A DNA stretch of 64,000 nt from Zygnema cylindricum (Eukaryota; Streptophyta; Zygnematophyceae; Zygnematales; Zygnemataceae): assembly GCA_037447655.1 (NCBI GenBank), contig JBBHKE010002614.1:1-64000 (forward strand). Direction: 5' to 3'. Positions within the stretch are counted from its first letter, which is position 1; the number at the start of each line of letters is the position of its first letter. Positions 54,693 through 64,000 of the stretch are shown piece after piece. The position numbers and the translations under genes are program-made. A model generated the notes under the pieces. That model had not been told where the DNA came from, ran no database searches, and saw nothing but the letters and a program-made list of their open reading frames with translations.

Positions 54693-57433
54693 TTACCACT
54701 TGGAAGCTCCCATTTTGGATTATCTCCAAGGAATATTCTTTATTCGTATATTGCTTTAAGAATCAGTCAATTTTTGTTTGTAAGCGGTTCCTTTGTTCGA
54801 TTAATGTTTGATTAATGTATTTGAGGATTATATATATGTATATATCACACGCATAGTTGTATATATGTACACAGTCTGGAAGATACTGTAAATTCCGGGA
54901 AAAAATATTTAAACTGACAAGAAAAAGGTACAAACCCCTGAGAAATATAGGAAACCCTTCGGAAAGTCAAAGAACTTCAAGGAATTTAACATGGATTAGC
55001 TTGTTGGAATTTCTGAAGAAGAAGAAGTTTTGAAGATTATTTGAAACTTGAAAAGAAGTCAAGATTTTCTCTTTAGCAATCCTCAAGGAAAACTACGTCT
55101 GAAATTCTTTCTTATAAAATTTGAGCCAAAGTTTGCTGAATTTGTTGACTTTTATGTGGTTACAAACTTTTTCTTCCGACTAGCTGTTATGGAATAATTT
55201 TAAAGAAAGGGGAAAAAAACCCCAAAAAACAAAAAAATGTCATTTTTTTTTGGCAAAATCCAAGGTAAAAAAAAACAAATTAGAAATGTATACACAGTAA
55301 TAATAATGATAGTAGTAATATAATGTAGTATTTATGTATATGTAAAAAAGAACCAAAATAGAATATATTACTTAGAATTAGAATAATATTATTATAGTGT
55401 GTGTGTGTGTACACACACACACACACACACATTTTGGTGTTTACCACTATTAGTGTGTACCCCAGGATTTCAAATTCCAATTTATCTAGGTTTTTCTAAA
55501 TTAATCTAAAATTCACATTTTTGAATACAATTGTAGCAAAATTGAATCATGTTAACCCACATTAAATTGAATTTGTATAATCTTTTTTCCTCCCTTTTTT
55601 CCTTATGCATGAAATTTTTGTGTCCACAATAACCTGATTTTGATTGAAAATGCAAAAAAGAAAAAAAACGAATTCGCACTCTTTTTGAATCTACATTTGG
55701 ACTTTTTTCTGAATCTGCAATATATTTTTGAAATCCACATTATTTTTGAATCCACAGTATTGAAATTCTGAAATATCTGAAGCATGTACCTTTTTTTAAA
55801 TCTGAATTTTCAGAAATACAATCTTATAACAGTAGTAATAGTTAACGAGGTGCAAAATTCTTGGTATAACAGAGCTGGATAATAGTTGTCTCCCCTCTTG
55901 CCTTTCCCCCTCCCTCCCTCCCTCCCCTCCCTCCCCCCCTCCCTTTTTCTCCCCCTCCTCGCGCCCTCACTCTCTCTCTCTCTCACTCCATTGTACTAAG
56001 ATTTATGTCTCGTGTGTATATGTTAGGCAGGTTGCTGAATGCTGCTCTTGTGCAAACTTTTTTCAACCCGGACGAGTATTGGCAAAGCTTGGAAGTGGCC
56101 CATGACATCACGTTTGGGTACAAATATCAAATCAAACTCTATGGATTAGGAATTGTTTATCATTTGAAAGCAATCGACTAATATGCATACCCCAGTTAGA
56201 TTTTTTCGTATTTGGGAATTTTGAATGTTGAAATGGGTGTCTATAAACCGAGAATTTGACTACACGTAATTATTTCGATGTATGCTTATTAGTAAGTGAC
56301 TGTTATTTATCAGCGTAGGTCCCACTCATGTTTTTTCAGAGAATCAATCACATTATTCAGCATCGATGTTGTGTATTTGAGCTTATAGCCATTAATACAT
56401 TTGAGAGGTTATTGTCTTTGACGATGTTTCAGTTATGGACTACGGACATGGGAATGGGAAATGGGTCTTCGGGGTTACACCCATCCTCTCCTTTTCGCTT
56501 TTCTCTACAAAATGCTCTCTCTCGTTCGATGCGACTCTCCGTTTCTGTTGGTAACTTTCGTTCAATATTGATTTTTTAAAGATGTAATTCTTCAAGTTCT
56601 TTGTTGTGTTCAAGCGTTAGTTTTCCACATTTTACGTTGTTAACTGTTAGATCCTTTCACCTTTTTCTTCATGTAGCTGACAAGTGTTCACAGCTAGTTG
56701 ATTATAAATGTTAATTGTTAATTTTCTATTTGGTATTCATCTCATTATTTGTCTAGTCGTGACGAGAGTATCAGCGTGATAAAGGAAAGTAAAATCAAAG
56801 TAAAAAAAATAAACGTCTTTTAGAACGTCTTACGTCTTAAACTAACTGTTGAATAAGCATTAAGTTAATGTTTTTAATGCAACCATTCTTGGGTTTTGAG
56901 TCATATTGTTTCTGCGGACAAAATCTCTCGGAAAAAATGTTAGAAATTTGCACAATAGTGGCTACAATTTGCACCATAGTTAACGTGCGTTATGCTGATT
57001 TATTTGCATTATTACAATATCCACACAATGCCTTCCGTGCAAATTTCACATGAGGTGCAGTTCACATTAATTCCTACTCTATATTAGTCCATGCGTCTTG
57101 ATGATTTTTCCTTATACACCACTATCTGCATAGAATAGTAAAAAACTGTGCTGTGTGCAATTTACATTGGACTATTTTGTAGCTCTTAAAATCAGAATTG
57201 TTCTTGTGATCGTAACCAAAGTACCCAAATTTCATTTGTTCGTTCCTTTCTTTGTGTGTGCAGCGAGTTGCCCCAAAAATGGTACAAAGTGCTTTTGCAG
57301 CCTTGGGAGACCTTTATCTCTTCCGCCTCTCTGCGCTTGTGTTCTCCTCAGAGCTGACGGGCTGGTGGGCCGTATCCTCTGGTTTTCTATTTCTTTTGAC
57401 ACACAGTAGATTAATTGAGCTACACTGTCCTGA

Positions 57434-57502
<69 letters not shown>

Positions 57503-60500
57503 TTCTCCCCCTTCATTTTCCACTTCCCTTTCATTGTCATTTTCCGTTCTTTTCCCTGTTTCTTCCTGTCTGCCCTGTTTCCCTCTTTTCAATCTTATGT
57601 TATGTTCTTATACATATGTATTCGATACAATTTATAATATATTATACATAATCTGATATACAATGCATTTAATGATACAATATAATATCACAAATAAAAT
57701 ATATTCATTTTTTTTTCCTCCTCCCCTTTCTTTTTTCTTTTTCTTTTAGGTCTGTAAAGATTGTTTTTTCAAAGTTTTTGAAGATGAGATCCACACTACA
57801 ATTGTGGAAAATCAACTTTTCAGTCCTGGAGACAGAGTGGCGATTGCTGCCTCAGGGGGGAAAGGTCTGTCTCTCTCTCTCTCTCCTTCGCCCTCGCCCT
57901 TGCCCTCTCGCTCGCCGTCTCCCTCTCCCTCGCCCTCTTCCTCTCCCTCTACCTCTCCCTCTTCCTTTCCTTCTCCCTCTCCCTCCTCCCTCTCCTTCTC
58001 TCTCTCCCTCTCTCTCTTGCTCTCCCTCTCTTTCTCCCTTTCCCTCTCCCTCTCCCTCTTTTCCTCTCCCTCTCTCCCCTCCGCCTCTCTCTCCTGCTCC
58101 TCTCCCGCCGCTTCCCACCTCCTCTCTCGCTCCCCTCCTCTCTCGCCTCTCTCTTTCTTTCTCTCTGGCGCTGTCTCTCTCTGCCCTCTTTCCCTCTCGT
58201 ACTTAAAAAGCAAAAAAAAAAAGATTTGACAGTCCTTGCCCATTTGACGACTCTTTTAAGCAATCGACATGACTCGATACGGACTTTATTTTATTTTTCC
58301 TTTTTTTTGTTTATTTATTTTTATTTTTTTATTTTGTTTTTTTATTTTTATACCTTAAAGAAAAAGAAAGGTTCTTGCCCATATGATGACTCTTTTGAAT
58401 GATCGTCAAAAGTACGGACGTGTTAATTTTCTCCCTTTTTTTTGCTTCTATTTATTATTATTTTTTCTTTTTATATTTAAAAAAAAAGGAAATTCGACGG
58501 TTCTTGCCATTTGATGACTCTTTTAAACGATCGCCACAAATACGGAGTTGTTAATTTTTCCCCTTTTATTTGTTTTTCATTCTTTTTTTTTCCTCTTGTT
58601 TGTTTTTTTTTTTTTTTTTAATACTTAAAAAAAAAAGATTCGACGGTTCTTGCCCATATGATGACTCTTTTAAACGATCGCCACAAATATGGACTCGATT
58701 TATTCCTCCTCTCTATTGACGAAGGAATCTCGGGATATCGAGACGATTCTTTGGAAACTGTTAAACGGAACGAAAAGCAGGTAATTTCCATGCGTGATTC
58801 ACTACATCTTTTTTTTTTATATATATTTTTTTAAACCCGAATGTTTTTCCTCCAGCTTTTTCCGGGATTTCGAGAGAATTCCTTGCCAACTCTAAGACTT
58901 ATCGAAAATAACACAAGCAAATTCCATGCGTGATTTACTACCCCTTTTCTTTTTTCCTTTTTTGCTTTTTGGTTTTTGTCTTTCTTAACCCGAACGCTAA
59001 GTTTTTTTTTTCTCCCAAATTTTTCCTAAAATTTTGTCTTATGGAAAATTAGTGGGACAATGAAAATTTTGAAAAATGGATAATGAAAAATATGAAAAAA
59101 TGTGAAAAATGTCAGAATTTCAAAAGATATGGAAAGGGAAGAGAATATGAAGAATATGAAAAATGAAGAAAAACAGTGTAGACCAAACCTTGGTTTTAGA
59201 TTTTTTTTTTTTTTTTAAATTAAAAAATAATTGAATGCAAATGATTATATAATCTTCGAATATTCTTCAAACAATGACAATTATTAAGACAAGTATTTAT
59301 GACTCTACTTCTTTTTTTCGATGTTTTAAGACTCTAGTCAACAAAGATTTTAGATTCACATAATCTAAATATATTTCCATTTCTATCTACCGGAGAAAAT
59401 GAATAAACAAAAATTAAAAGGAGAAAGAAAAAACACCAGGAATTTTAAATTTGTGGAATATTTCCACGATAGTCTTTATCAATTCACCCATGCAAAAATT
59501 AGTATAAAAAACAAATATAAAATAGAAAACTTTTGGAAGAGTTATTCCCCCCAATTTTTTCTTTGTGTAGAGGTGTGGACCTTAAAATGCGTGTTAAAGT
59601 ATTTGTGGTCCACATTAGTTTTGGTGATAGATGGAGAGGGAAATATTTGAGGGAAATATTTGTGGAAAGGTTTAAATTTGAAAACCCGAATTGATCTTTC
59701 ATCCTAAGTTGCGAGAAGGATTTAAGATTTTTATATATGGATGTGTATATATATATATATACAAAAAACACACAAAAGTATGAAGCCGGCATTTTTTTTT
59801 TATTATTTTTTTTTTCTTTCAGGTTTTGACATGCTACAAAAAAAAATAAAAAATTATAATTATAACTTGTTTCTTTGAAAACCCAAAATATCCTAAAGTT
59901 CCTGTATGCTCATTTGGGTCATTATTCTTTTAAATTCCAAAAATTAAAACGTTTTTAAAAAATCTCTTAATAACTCCAATCAGTATGAATTGCAAATTCT
60001 TTTTCTTTTTGGTTGGTATAAGGTTTGTTAGGATTTTAACACTTAAATCTTTAAAAAAAAGCAATTGTTTAAAACAAAAAGAGAGGAACTTACAAAATTT
60101 TCAATAAACACTTATCCACGAAACTTCGTTTTCTTCTTTTCTTATTTGAGTGGGCGTGAGTGCCCATGTTTTTTTTTTTTTTTTTTTTCTTTCATTCTTT
60201 ATTCTTTTAACCCTTTTTTTTTTTTTTCTTGTCTCTCCAGTATGAGATTCCTTTAAAAATTTTGTCATATAAAACTCTTTATGGGTGGACAATGGATGAA
60301 ATCGTAAAAGCGATTGGTCGAAAAAATAATTGCACTTTTTGTGGAGTTTTTCGGAGACAGGTAAAATTATGCCCTTTTCTTTTTGTTTCATTTGTCGCAC
60401 ATTTTTGAGATTTTCAGTTTTTTTTCAAAATTACCTTCAAATTGTAAAATTATTAGTGTAAAATATTGAGTCTCCTTGCCCACTACTTTCATCATTTCTG

Positions 60501-63500
60501 TTTCCATTTTCATTTCCGTTTCCGTTTCCTTTTCCATTTCCATTTCCGTTTCTGTTTCCCTTTTCGTTTCCTTTGTCGTTTCGGCTTCCGATTCCCTTTT
60601 CATTTTCTTTTTCATTTTTGTTTCCCTTTCCGTTTCGGGATCAAAGCTCTAGAGGGATATGTGAGTTTCTTAACCGCTTCAAACAATATTGTTTTTGGAA
60701 ATACAGTAAAACCTCTCTAAAACAATAACCCAATTCACTGCCTAATTCAATAACCCCCATAATTCAATTACCAGCGCCCGGGCCGGAGATTTCCCTTTAT
60801 AAACTCTGACCCTTCTTAATTCAGTAACCAGTCTAGTTCAATACCGATCCTCGCTCTCAAGAGGATTGTTTTAGAGGTTTTACTGTATGCAAATTGTCAA
60901 ACGATTATAATGTTGAAATAGTATTGATTTTATTTTTCTTAATATGTATTTTCCGTTTCATGGATGTCTTCATGTTCATCCTTTTTGAAAGGAATTTATA
61001 TCCATCGCTCGTTTTTTCTCTCGTTTCCTGTTCAGGTTCTGTTTCCGTTTCCGTTTCTCTTTCCATCCTGTTTTTGTTTCCGTCTCAGTGTCTGTTACCG
61101 TTTTCTGTTTTCCCCTTTTTCTTTCTGTTTTTTTTTTTATGTGTGTACGTTTTAGATGGAGTGTCTGCCCTCATGAAAGCTATTATTACCAAAATTAATG
61201 TGGAAAATTCTAGTCTCCTTAGAAGAGTGACTCTTTCAGTTCATAAAAATTGTAGGTTTTGGAAACTCTGAGACCGTTTCGGTTCGTTTTATGGGTTTTT
61301 TTTTTTAAGTTTTAATTAGTTTTATTAAGTTTAATTGATTTATGGTTTTTTTTTTGAAGCTTAATTAGTTTTATGGTTTTTTTTTAGAGTTTTTAGGCTC
61401 TAGACCGAGGGGCGAGTCTGATGAAGGCCACAAAAATGGCAACTGGACACAACGCCGACGATATGGCGGAAACCGTCCTTCTCAACCTGCTTAGAGGAGA
61501 TGTGGCGAGGTCAGCTCTCTCTCTCTCTCTCTCTCTCTCTCGATCTCTCTCTCTTTCCTTCACCACTCCTCTGCTCCCCTCTCTCCTCCCCTCTGACCCC
61601 CTCTCTCTCCCTCGTTCTCCAATCCTTGTACCCCCTCTCTCCCCGAATCTCCCCTTCTTGCGCCATCTCTCTCCTTCCCTCCCCTCTCTCTCCTACTCTG
61701 CTTTCTCCCTCTCTCCCTCGTTCTCCAATCCTCGTACCCCCTCTCTCCCCAACTCTCCCCTTCTTGCGCCATCTCTCTCCTTCCCTTCCCTCTCTCTCCT
61801 ACTCTGCTTTCTCCCTCTCTTTTTTCTCTCCCTCTTTCTCCTTCTCTGTTCCTCTCCCTCCCCTCTCCTTCCCCTCCCCCTTCCCACCTCCACCTCCCCC
61901 TCCATAAATCCCCCTCCCCCTCCCCCCCTTCCCCCTCCCCCTCCCTCTCCCCCTCCCCCTCCCCCTCCCCCTCCCCCTCCCCCTCCCCCTCCCCCTCCCC
62001 CTCCCCCTCCCCCTCCCCCTCCCCCTCCCCCTCCCCCTCCCCCTCCCCCTCCCCCTCCCCCTCCCCCTCCCCCTCCCCCTCCCCCTCCCCCTCCCCCTCC
62101 TCTCCCCTCCCCTCCCCCTCCTCCTCCCCCTCCCCCTCCCCCTCCCCCTCCCCCTCCTCTCCCCTCCCCCTCCCCCTCCCCCTCCCCCTCCCCCTTCCCA
62201 CCTCCACCTCCCCCTCCATACATCCCCCTCCCCCTCCCCCCCTCCCCCTCCCCCTCCCCCCCCCCTCCCCCTCCCCCTCCCCCCCCTCCCCCTCCCCCTC
62301 CCCCTCCCCCTCCCCCTCCCCCTCCCCCTTCCCCTCTCGCTATATTATCGTAAGCACTAAGCACTGTTTTTTCTCGCTTTCGATGAATAGATTTTTTTTT
62401 TTTTTCGTTTGTTATCGTTTCTCACTTTGCAACATCAAACCTAATTGCATAAATTACAAAAAAAAAAAAAAAAAACAATTTTAGGCTAAAAAGGTATAAA
62501 CCTAAAAGGGGTATGAGTGCATAAAACCAAAAATGAACCCTAAAAAACCAATAAAACCCTAAAAAAATTGTAAAAATCAAAGTCAATTATCGCGATATTA
62601 TTAATCGTTATATTGGACCGATACATTGGTCATGTATCTCCATATTTTTTCCATTCATATTTCGAACCAATATATCGATTATTGATGGGTCAAAAAAAGT
62701 TATATACCGATTATCTGTGCGAGGCTATCGATATACAACACTACACCGTGAATCCTTATTAGCGTTTATAAATTATTAGTGTTCATAATTAATTAGTGTT
62801 ATTAATGCTAATTTGAGTTTTGCAACATTTCAGAAAAAAAGTTTAATTCTCATTGATCCATAACGCTGATTTAGGTACACCGGAACTGCTGTAATTATAT
62901 ATACAGTAAAATAGGTAGATGTACAAAATCTGACAATCCGTACAACGTCGCGTAATTAATCCATAATTCTAGTTTGAGTTTCCGGGTTAATTATTAATAC
63001 GCCGTTCATACTTATACACTAAAATAGGTACAAGTATATTCTAAGCGCAGTTCTGTATTTTTCCGACATAAGTTAACTACATTTTCCGTACGATTTTCCG
63101 TAACGAAGTACATTGTTGTACAAAAAACACCTTCCGTACACCACACTATTCAGGAAATGCGTACATTATAATTGTTAACGCTAATTTACAAGAACCGTAA
63201 TTAACGTCAAAGAAAAATTAGTGATGTTAATTCTATTTCAGGTTTCGAGGTCAGAATTTGGGGGCGCCGATATAGAGTACATAACGCTTATAACGATTCA
63301 CGATGTACTATATACGATGTACTCTATAGCATATAATATATTGTATTATATTGTGGATAATATATTCTGTATAGTATATAATAGGTGTAGTATGTAATAC
63401 GTATAGTACATAGTGTATTGTGTATATAATATTGTATATATATACTGTATCCTACATAGTTTATGCTATGTAGTGTATAAGCATAAACTATATAGTATGT

Positions 63501-63912
63501 AGTATACACTATGTAGTATATAGTATATAGAGTATATAGTATAGTATGTATAGTATATATAGTATATATAGTATATACTAAATACTTATAATGCTATCTA
63601 TTATATATGCAAATGTATCGGCAATAACAATTTGTTTGTCACGAAACCATATATTGGGCCCCTTTGCCGTTTGCTAATCGATTATGTCAGTTTTCAAAAA
63701 TATTACGATAGGCAAAAACCCGATATCCACACTTATAGTATATATATATATAAGATTTTAAGGTTTAAAATGTATTTTTTGAAGGTTTTAAGGTTTTTCT
63801 TTGGGGTATTTATATGCAGACTGAGCCGTTGTTCCACTATAGTGACGGGAGAGGACGGAGCTCTCCCTCGATGTAAACCGTTTAAATACACTTACGAAAA
63901 GGAGATTGTTAT
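54624..63912 (+). CDS. CTU1: Cytoplasmic tRNA 2-thiolation protein 1, multi-exon, 3' end beyond the window
   Basis: CTU1 (NCS6 in yeast) adenylates U34 of tRNA Lys, Glu and Gln and, with CTU2, inserts sulfur delivered by URM1, giving s2U. Six exons are visible: 54624-54692 (or to 54779), 57750-57864, 58638-58780, 60241-60360, 61397-61509 and 63820 to about 63907/63912. The product shows CxxC pairs of a zinc finger (CVLC; CKDC), the ATP PP-loop SGGKDST across exons 2 and 3, [11 protein letters not shown], the [10 protein letters not shown] motif, [19 protein letters not shown] and [13 protein letters not shown]. Introns 2-4 have GT-AG borders and the exons join in phase; intron 5 has a GT donor and AG acceptor and is also in phase. 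About 215 residues are present; the family C-terminus (further CxxC pairs) must lie to the right. Identification is secure. Confidence 0.95.
55397..55431. repeat. (GT)7(AC)10 palindromic microsatellite in CTU1 intron 1
   Basis: Alternating gt from 55397 to 55410, immediately followed by ac to about 55431. The two halves are perfectly complementary with no loop and could extrude a cruciform or adopt Z-DNA. Confidence 0.95.
55885..55990 (+). repeat. Pyrimidine-rich TCCC/CT tract just upstream of the PIG-B start
   Basis: ctccctccctccctccc words and a short (TC)n run end about 15 bases before the ATG at 56005. It may act as a TATA-less promoter element or a 3' splice-site polypyrimidine tract. 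Confidence 0.7.
56005..56117 (+). CDS. PIGB: PIG-B/GPI10-like exon 1, inside CTU1 intron 1
   Basis: PIG-B adds the third mannose to the GPI anchor in the ER membrane. ATG 56005 opens [20 protein letters not shown], then [18 protein letters not shown], the hallmark N-terminal motif of GPI mannosyltransferases (PDE with EYWQSLE). The donor gtacaa follows at 56118, phase 2. It lies on the same strand as CTU1. No stop; codons look normal. A GPI mannosyltransferase is certain; PIG-B among its relatives (PIG-M, PIG-V, PIG-Z) is the best fit by sequence. Confidence 0.85.
56433..56550 (+). CDS. PIGB: PIG-B/GPI10-like exon 2
   Basis: Acceptor ttcag ends at 56432; the exon joins in phase (GG + T) and reads [20 protein letters not shown] then [19 protein letters not shown]. 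The TWEW and RGYTHP/RSYxxP motif is characteristic of PIG-B and related GPI transferases. Donor gtaact at 56551. Confidence 0.85.
57264..57371 (+). CDS. PIGB: PIG-B/GPI10-like exon 3, then the gene stops
   Basis: Acceptor gtgtgcag ends at 57263. Reads [36 protein letters not shown]: the PK.(L/V)Q...A..D.YL(Y/F)(K/R)L segment of PIG-B. The donor could be gtatcctct at 57372 (resembling a U12-type site) or gtagatt at 57406. No later PIG-B exon (RTLSNxxE motif and beyond) was found up to 63,900, so most of the protein is missing. Confidence 0.75.
57436..57494 (+). repeat. (CT)n microsatellite
   Basis: About 29 CT units in CTU1 intron 1, downstream of the last PIG-B exon. Confidence 0.97.
57750..57864 (+). 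CDS. CTU1: CTU1 exon 2
   Basis: Acceptor cttttag at 57743-57749. Reads [38 protein letters not shown] plus one base. Second CxxC pair and the start of the PP-loop (SGGK). The donor gtctgt at 57865 opens an intron of CT-rich sequence. Confidence 0.96.
57870..58200 (+). repeat. Intronic polypyrimidine (CTCTCC/CTCGCC) tract
   Basis: More than 300 bases of almost pure C and T on the coding strand within CTU1 intron 2, built from ctctccct and ctcgccct words. Both strands give long low-complexity frames that are not genes. Confidence 0.95.
58201..58637 (+). repeat. Three tandem decoy copies of the 5' part of CTU1 exon 3
   Basis: Each unit has an A-rich stretch ending in AG or GG, then an exon-3-like start and a T-rich stretch: exon-like parts at about 58224-58286, 58371-58425 and 58491-58551, before the real one at 58638. 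Copy 1 would read [15 protein letters not shown] in frame; copy 2 has lost the DST codons; copy 3 has a one-base loss. The spacing of the shared word is 139, 129 and 146 bases. Confidence 0.9.
58638..58780 (+). CDS. CTU1: CTU1 exon 3
   Basis: Reads [48 protein letters not shown] after joining the G of exon 2. It completes the PP-loop SGGKDST that grips ATP. The acceptor is AG at 58636-58637, preceded by A and not by pyrimidines; the donor is gtaatt at 58781. It is the last and only intact copy of a tandemly repeated exon. Confidence 0.96.
58862..58945 (+). repeat. Decoy copy of the 3' part of CTU1 exon 3 and its donor region
   Basis: ccgggatttcgagagaattc... to ...attccatgcgtgatttacta repeats 58730-58805 about 132 bases downstream. 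The donor is lost: the real caggtaattcc-type border reads caaattcc here. Confidence 0.85.
60241..60360 (+). CDS. CTU1: CTU1 exon 4
   Basis: Acceptor ctctccag. Reads [20 protein letters not shown] then [20 protein letters not shown]. The CTFC motif carries the conserved Cys pair proposed to take part in catalysis or metal binding. Donor gtaaaa. Phase 0 at both ends. Confidence 0.97.
60497..60640 (+). repeat. TTTCCG/TTTCCA hexamer repeat
   Basis: Degenerate tandem array of tttccg, tttcca and tttcgt words in CTU1 intron 4; a second, shorter patch of the same words lies at about 61036-61090. Confidence 0.9.
60704..60885. mobile_element. Pogo/Tigger-like MITE in CTU1 intron 4
   Basis: 182 bp starting CAGTAAAACCTCTCTAAAAC and ending ...ttttagaggttttactg, with TA on both sides (60702-60703, 60886-60887). 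CAGTAAAACCTC termini and a TA target are typical of the pogo/Tigger branch of Tc1/mariner. There is no coding capacity. Confidence 0.88.
61155..61270 (+). repeat. Possible degenerate copy of CTU1 exon 5
   Basis: After ttttag, the stretch atggagtgtctgccctcatg and the following aaagct reads DGVSALMKA, close to DRGASLMKA of the real exon 5 start 240 bases downstream; the rest diverges. T-rich spacer units between them (61290-61390) are also repeated. Weak on its own, but it parallels the exon 3 decoys. Confidence 0.35.
61397..61509 (+). CDS. CTU1: CTU1 exon 5
   Basis: Acceptor tttttag. Reads [37 protein letters not shown] plus AG of the next Arg codon. GHNADD is a signature of this thiolase family. 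The donor gtcagc is followed at once by a (CT)n run. Confidence 0.97.
61516..61556 (+). repeat. (CT)n microsatellite at the start of CTU1 intron 5
   Basis: Uninterrupted CT units begin five bases into the intron, with one cga interruption. Confidence 0.95.
61860..62335 (+). repeat. CCCCCT hexamer satellite in CTU1 intron 5
   Basis: Almost pure (CCCCCT)n from about 61,918 to 62,330 with short variants (a near-duplicate block ccacctccacctccccctcc occurs at 61886-61905 and again near 62,197-62,216). The other strand is (AGGGGG)n, which can form G-quadruplexes and triplex DNA. It yields meaningless poly-Pro and poly-Gly frames. Confidence 0.97.
62742..63307. mobile_element. TACACCG-family MITE in CTU1 intron 5
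   Basis: TACACCGTGAATCCTTATTA at the left and ataacgattcacgatgta at the right, 566 bp, TA-ended. Same termini as the cluster at 51.8-53.8 kb. Confidence 0.72.
63308..63620. repeat. AT-rich tatagtat repeat
   Basis: A 300-base run of tatagtat, atatagtat and gtatata words with many self-complementary stretches. No gene. Confidence 0.9.
63820..63912 (+). CDS. CTU1: CTU1 exon 6
   Basis: Acceptor atatgcag; A completes the Arg codon begun in exon 5. Reads [30 protein letters not shown]. The donor is either gttata (exon end 63907) or, better for the conserved EIVMY continuation, atatccta at 63913 after two bases of the next codon. The remaining exons lie beyond the window. Confidence 0.92.
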
Positions 63913-64000
63913 ATATCCTAAACTTTTTTCTTTTTTTTCATATTTTTTGGTTTTTTTTTTTTTTTGTGGGAATTTTGGCTTTTTGGAATGCTGGGAGGGG

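Noticed and set aside
57778-58263. Ser-Pro-Leu and Arg-Glu-rich frames
   Set aside because: They read through the CT-rich intron 2 of CTU1; only 57750-57864 is exon.
59399-59792. Small frames in CTU1 intron 3
   Set aside because: AT-rich, no similarity, and located inside an intron with clear GT-AG borders.
61918-62330. Telomere-like repeat
   Set aside because: CCCCCT/AGGGGG is not a known plant or algal telomere unit and lies within an intron of a gene.
61421-62364. Long poly-Pro, poly-Gly and Gly-Glu frames on both strands
   Set aside because: They are translations of the CCCCCT satellite; the plus-strand frame merely begins in CTU1 exon 5.

Overview
This is nuclear DNA from a eukaryote. 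It has spliceosomal introns with GT-AG borders and long polypyrimidine tracts, stacked LTR retrotransposons, and two conserved eukaryotic gene signatures: CTU1/NCS6 (tRNA wobble-uridine thiolation) and PIG-B/GPI10 (GPI-anchor mannosyltransferase). I cannot name the species. The mix of copia and gypsy elements, and above all gypsy elements carrying a cytosine-5 DNA methyltransferase, fits an algal or streptophyte lineage. From memory, retrotransposons with methyltransferases have been reported in Klebsormidium and in dinoflagellates. I saw no tRNA or rRNA gene, CRISPR array or bacterial-type operon.

About 1-53,800 is almost entirely mobile DNA. Copia-B lies at 283-2530. Gypsy-1 (minus strand, about 2,930-11,207) is followed upstream by an intact, unrecognised 566-codon ORF (12,139-13,839). 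Copia-C lies at 15,140-17,677. Gypsy-2 is present twice as a near-identical palindrome: left arm on the minus strand (about 18,900-26,089) and a 5'-truncated right arm on the plus strand (27,577-31,544, continued at 37,610-38,333 and 45,642-45,764). Two Copia-A elements (31,545-37,604 and 38,334-45,637) sit inside the right arm with recognisable target duplications, and a solo LTR (41,672-42,701) sits inside the second of them. Then come a foldback element (two copies), a Gypsy-3 tail, another Copia-A LTR, and a chain of TA-flanked MITEs (51,786-53,797).

The standout is the architecture shared by Gypsy-1 and Gypsy-2: gag with zinc knuckles, protease, DNA methyltransferase, reverse transcriptase, RNase H, integrase, then a C-terminal PHD finger. 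Each family thus encoded a putative DNA-methylation writer and a putative chromatin reader in one retroelement. All copies here are dead. Many stops and active-site losses look like C-to-T or G-to-A transitions, several of them in inferred CpG context, which is the decay expected of methylated DNA.

From 54,624 to the window end lies a CTU1 gene on the plus strand (six exons visible, 3' end outside the window). Its introns hold foreign and repetitive material: the first three exons of a PIG-B-like gene in intron 1, a tandem array of decoy copies of the PP-loop exon around exon 3, a pogo-like MITE in intron 4, and in intron 5 a roughly 0.5 kb CCCCCT-rich tract and a TA-flanked MITE.
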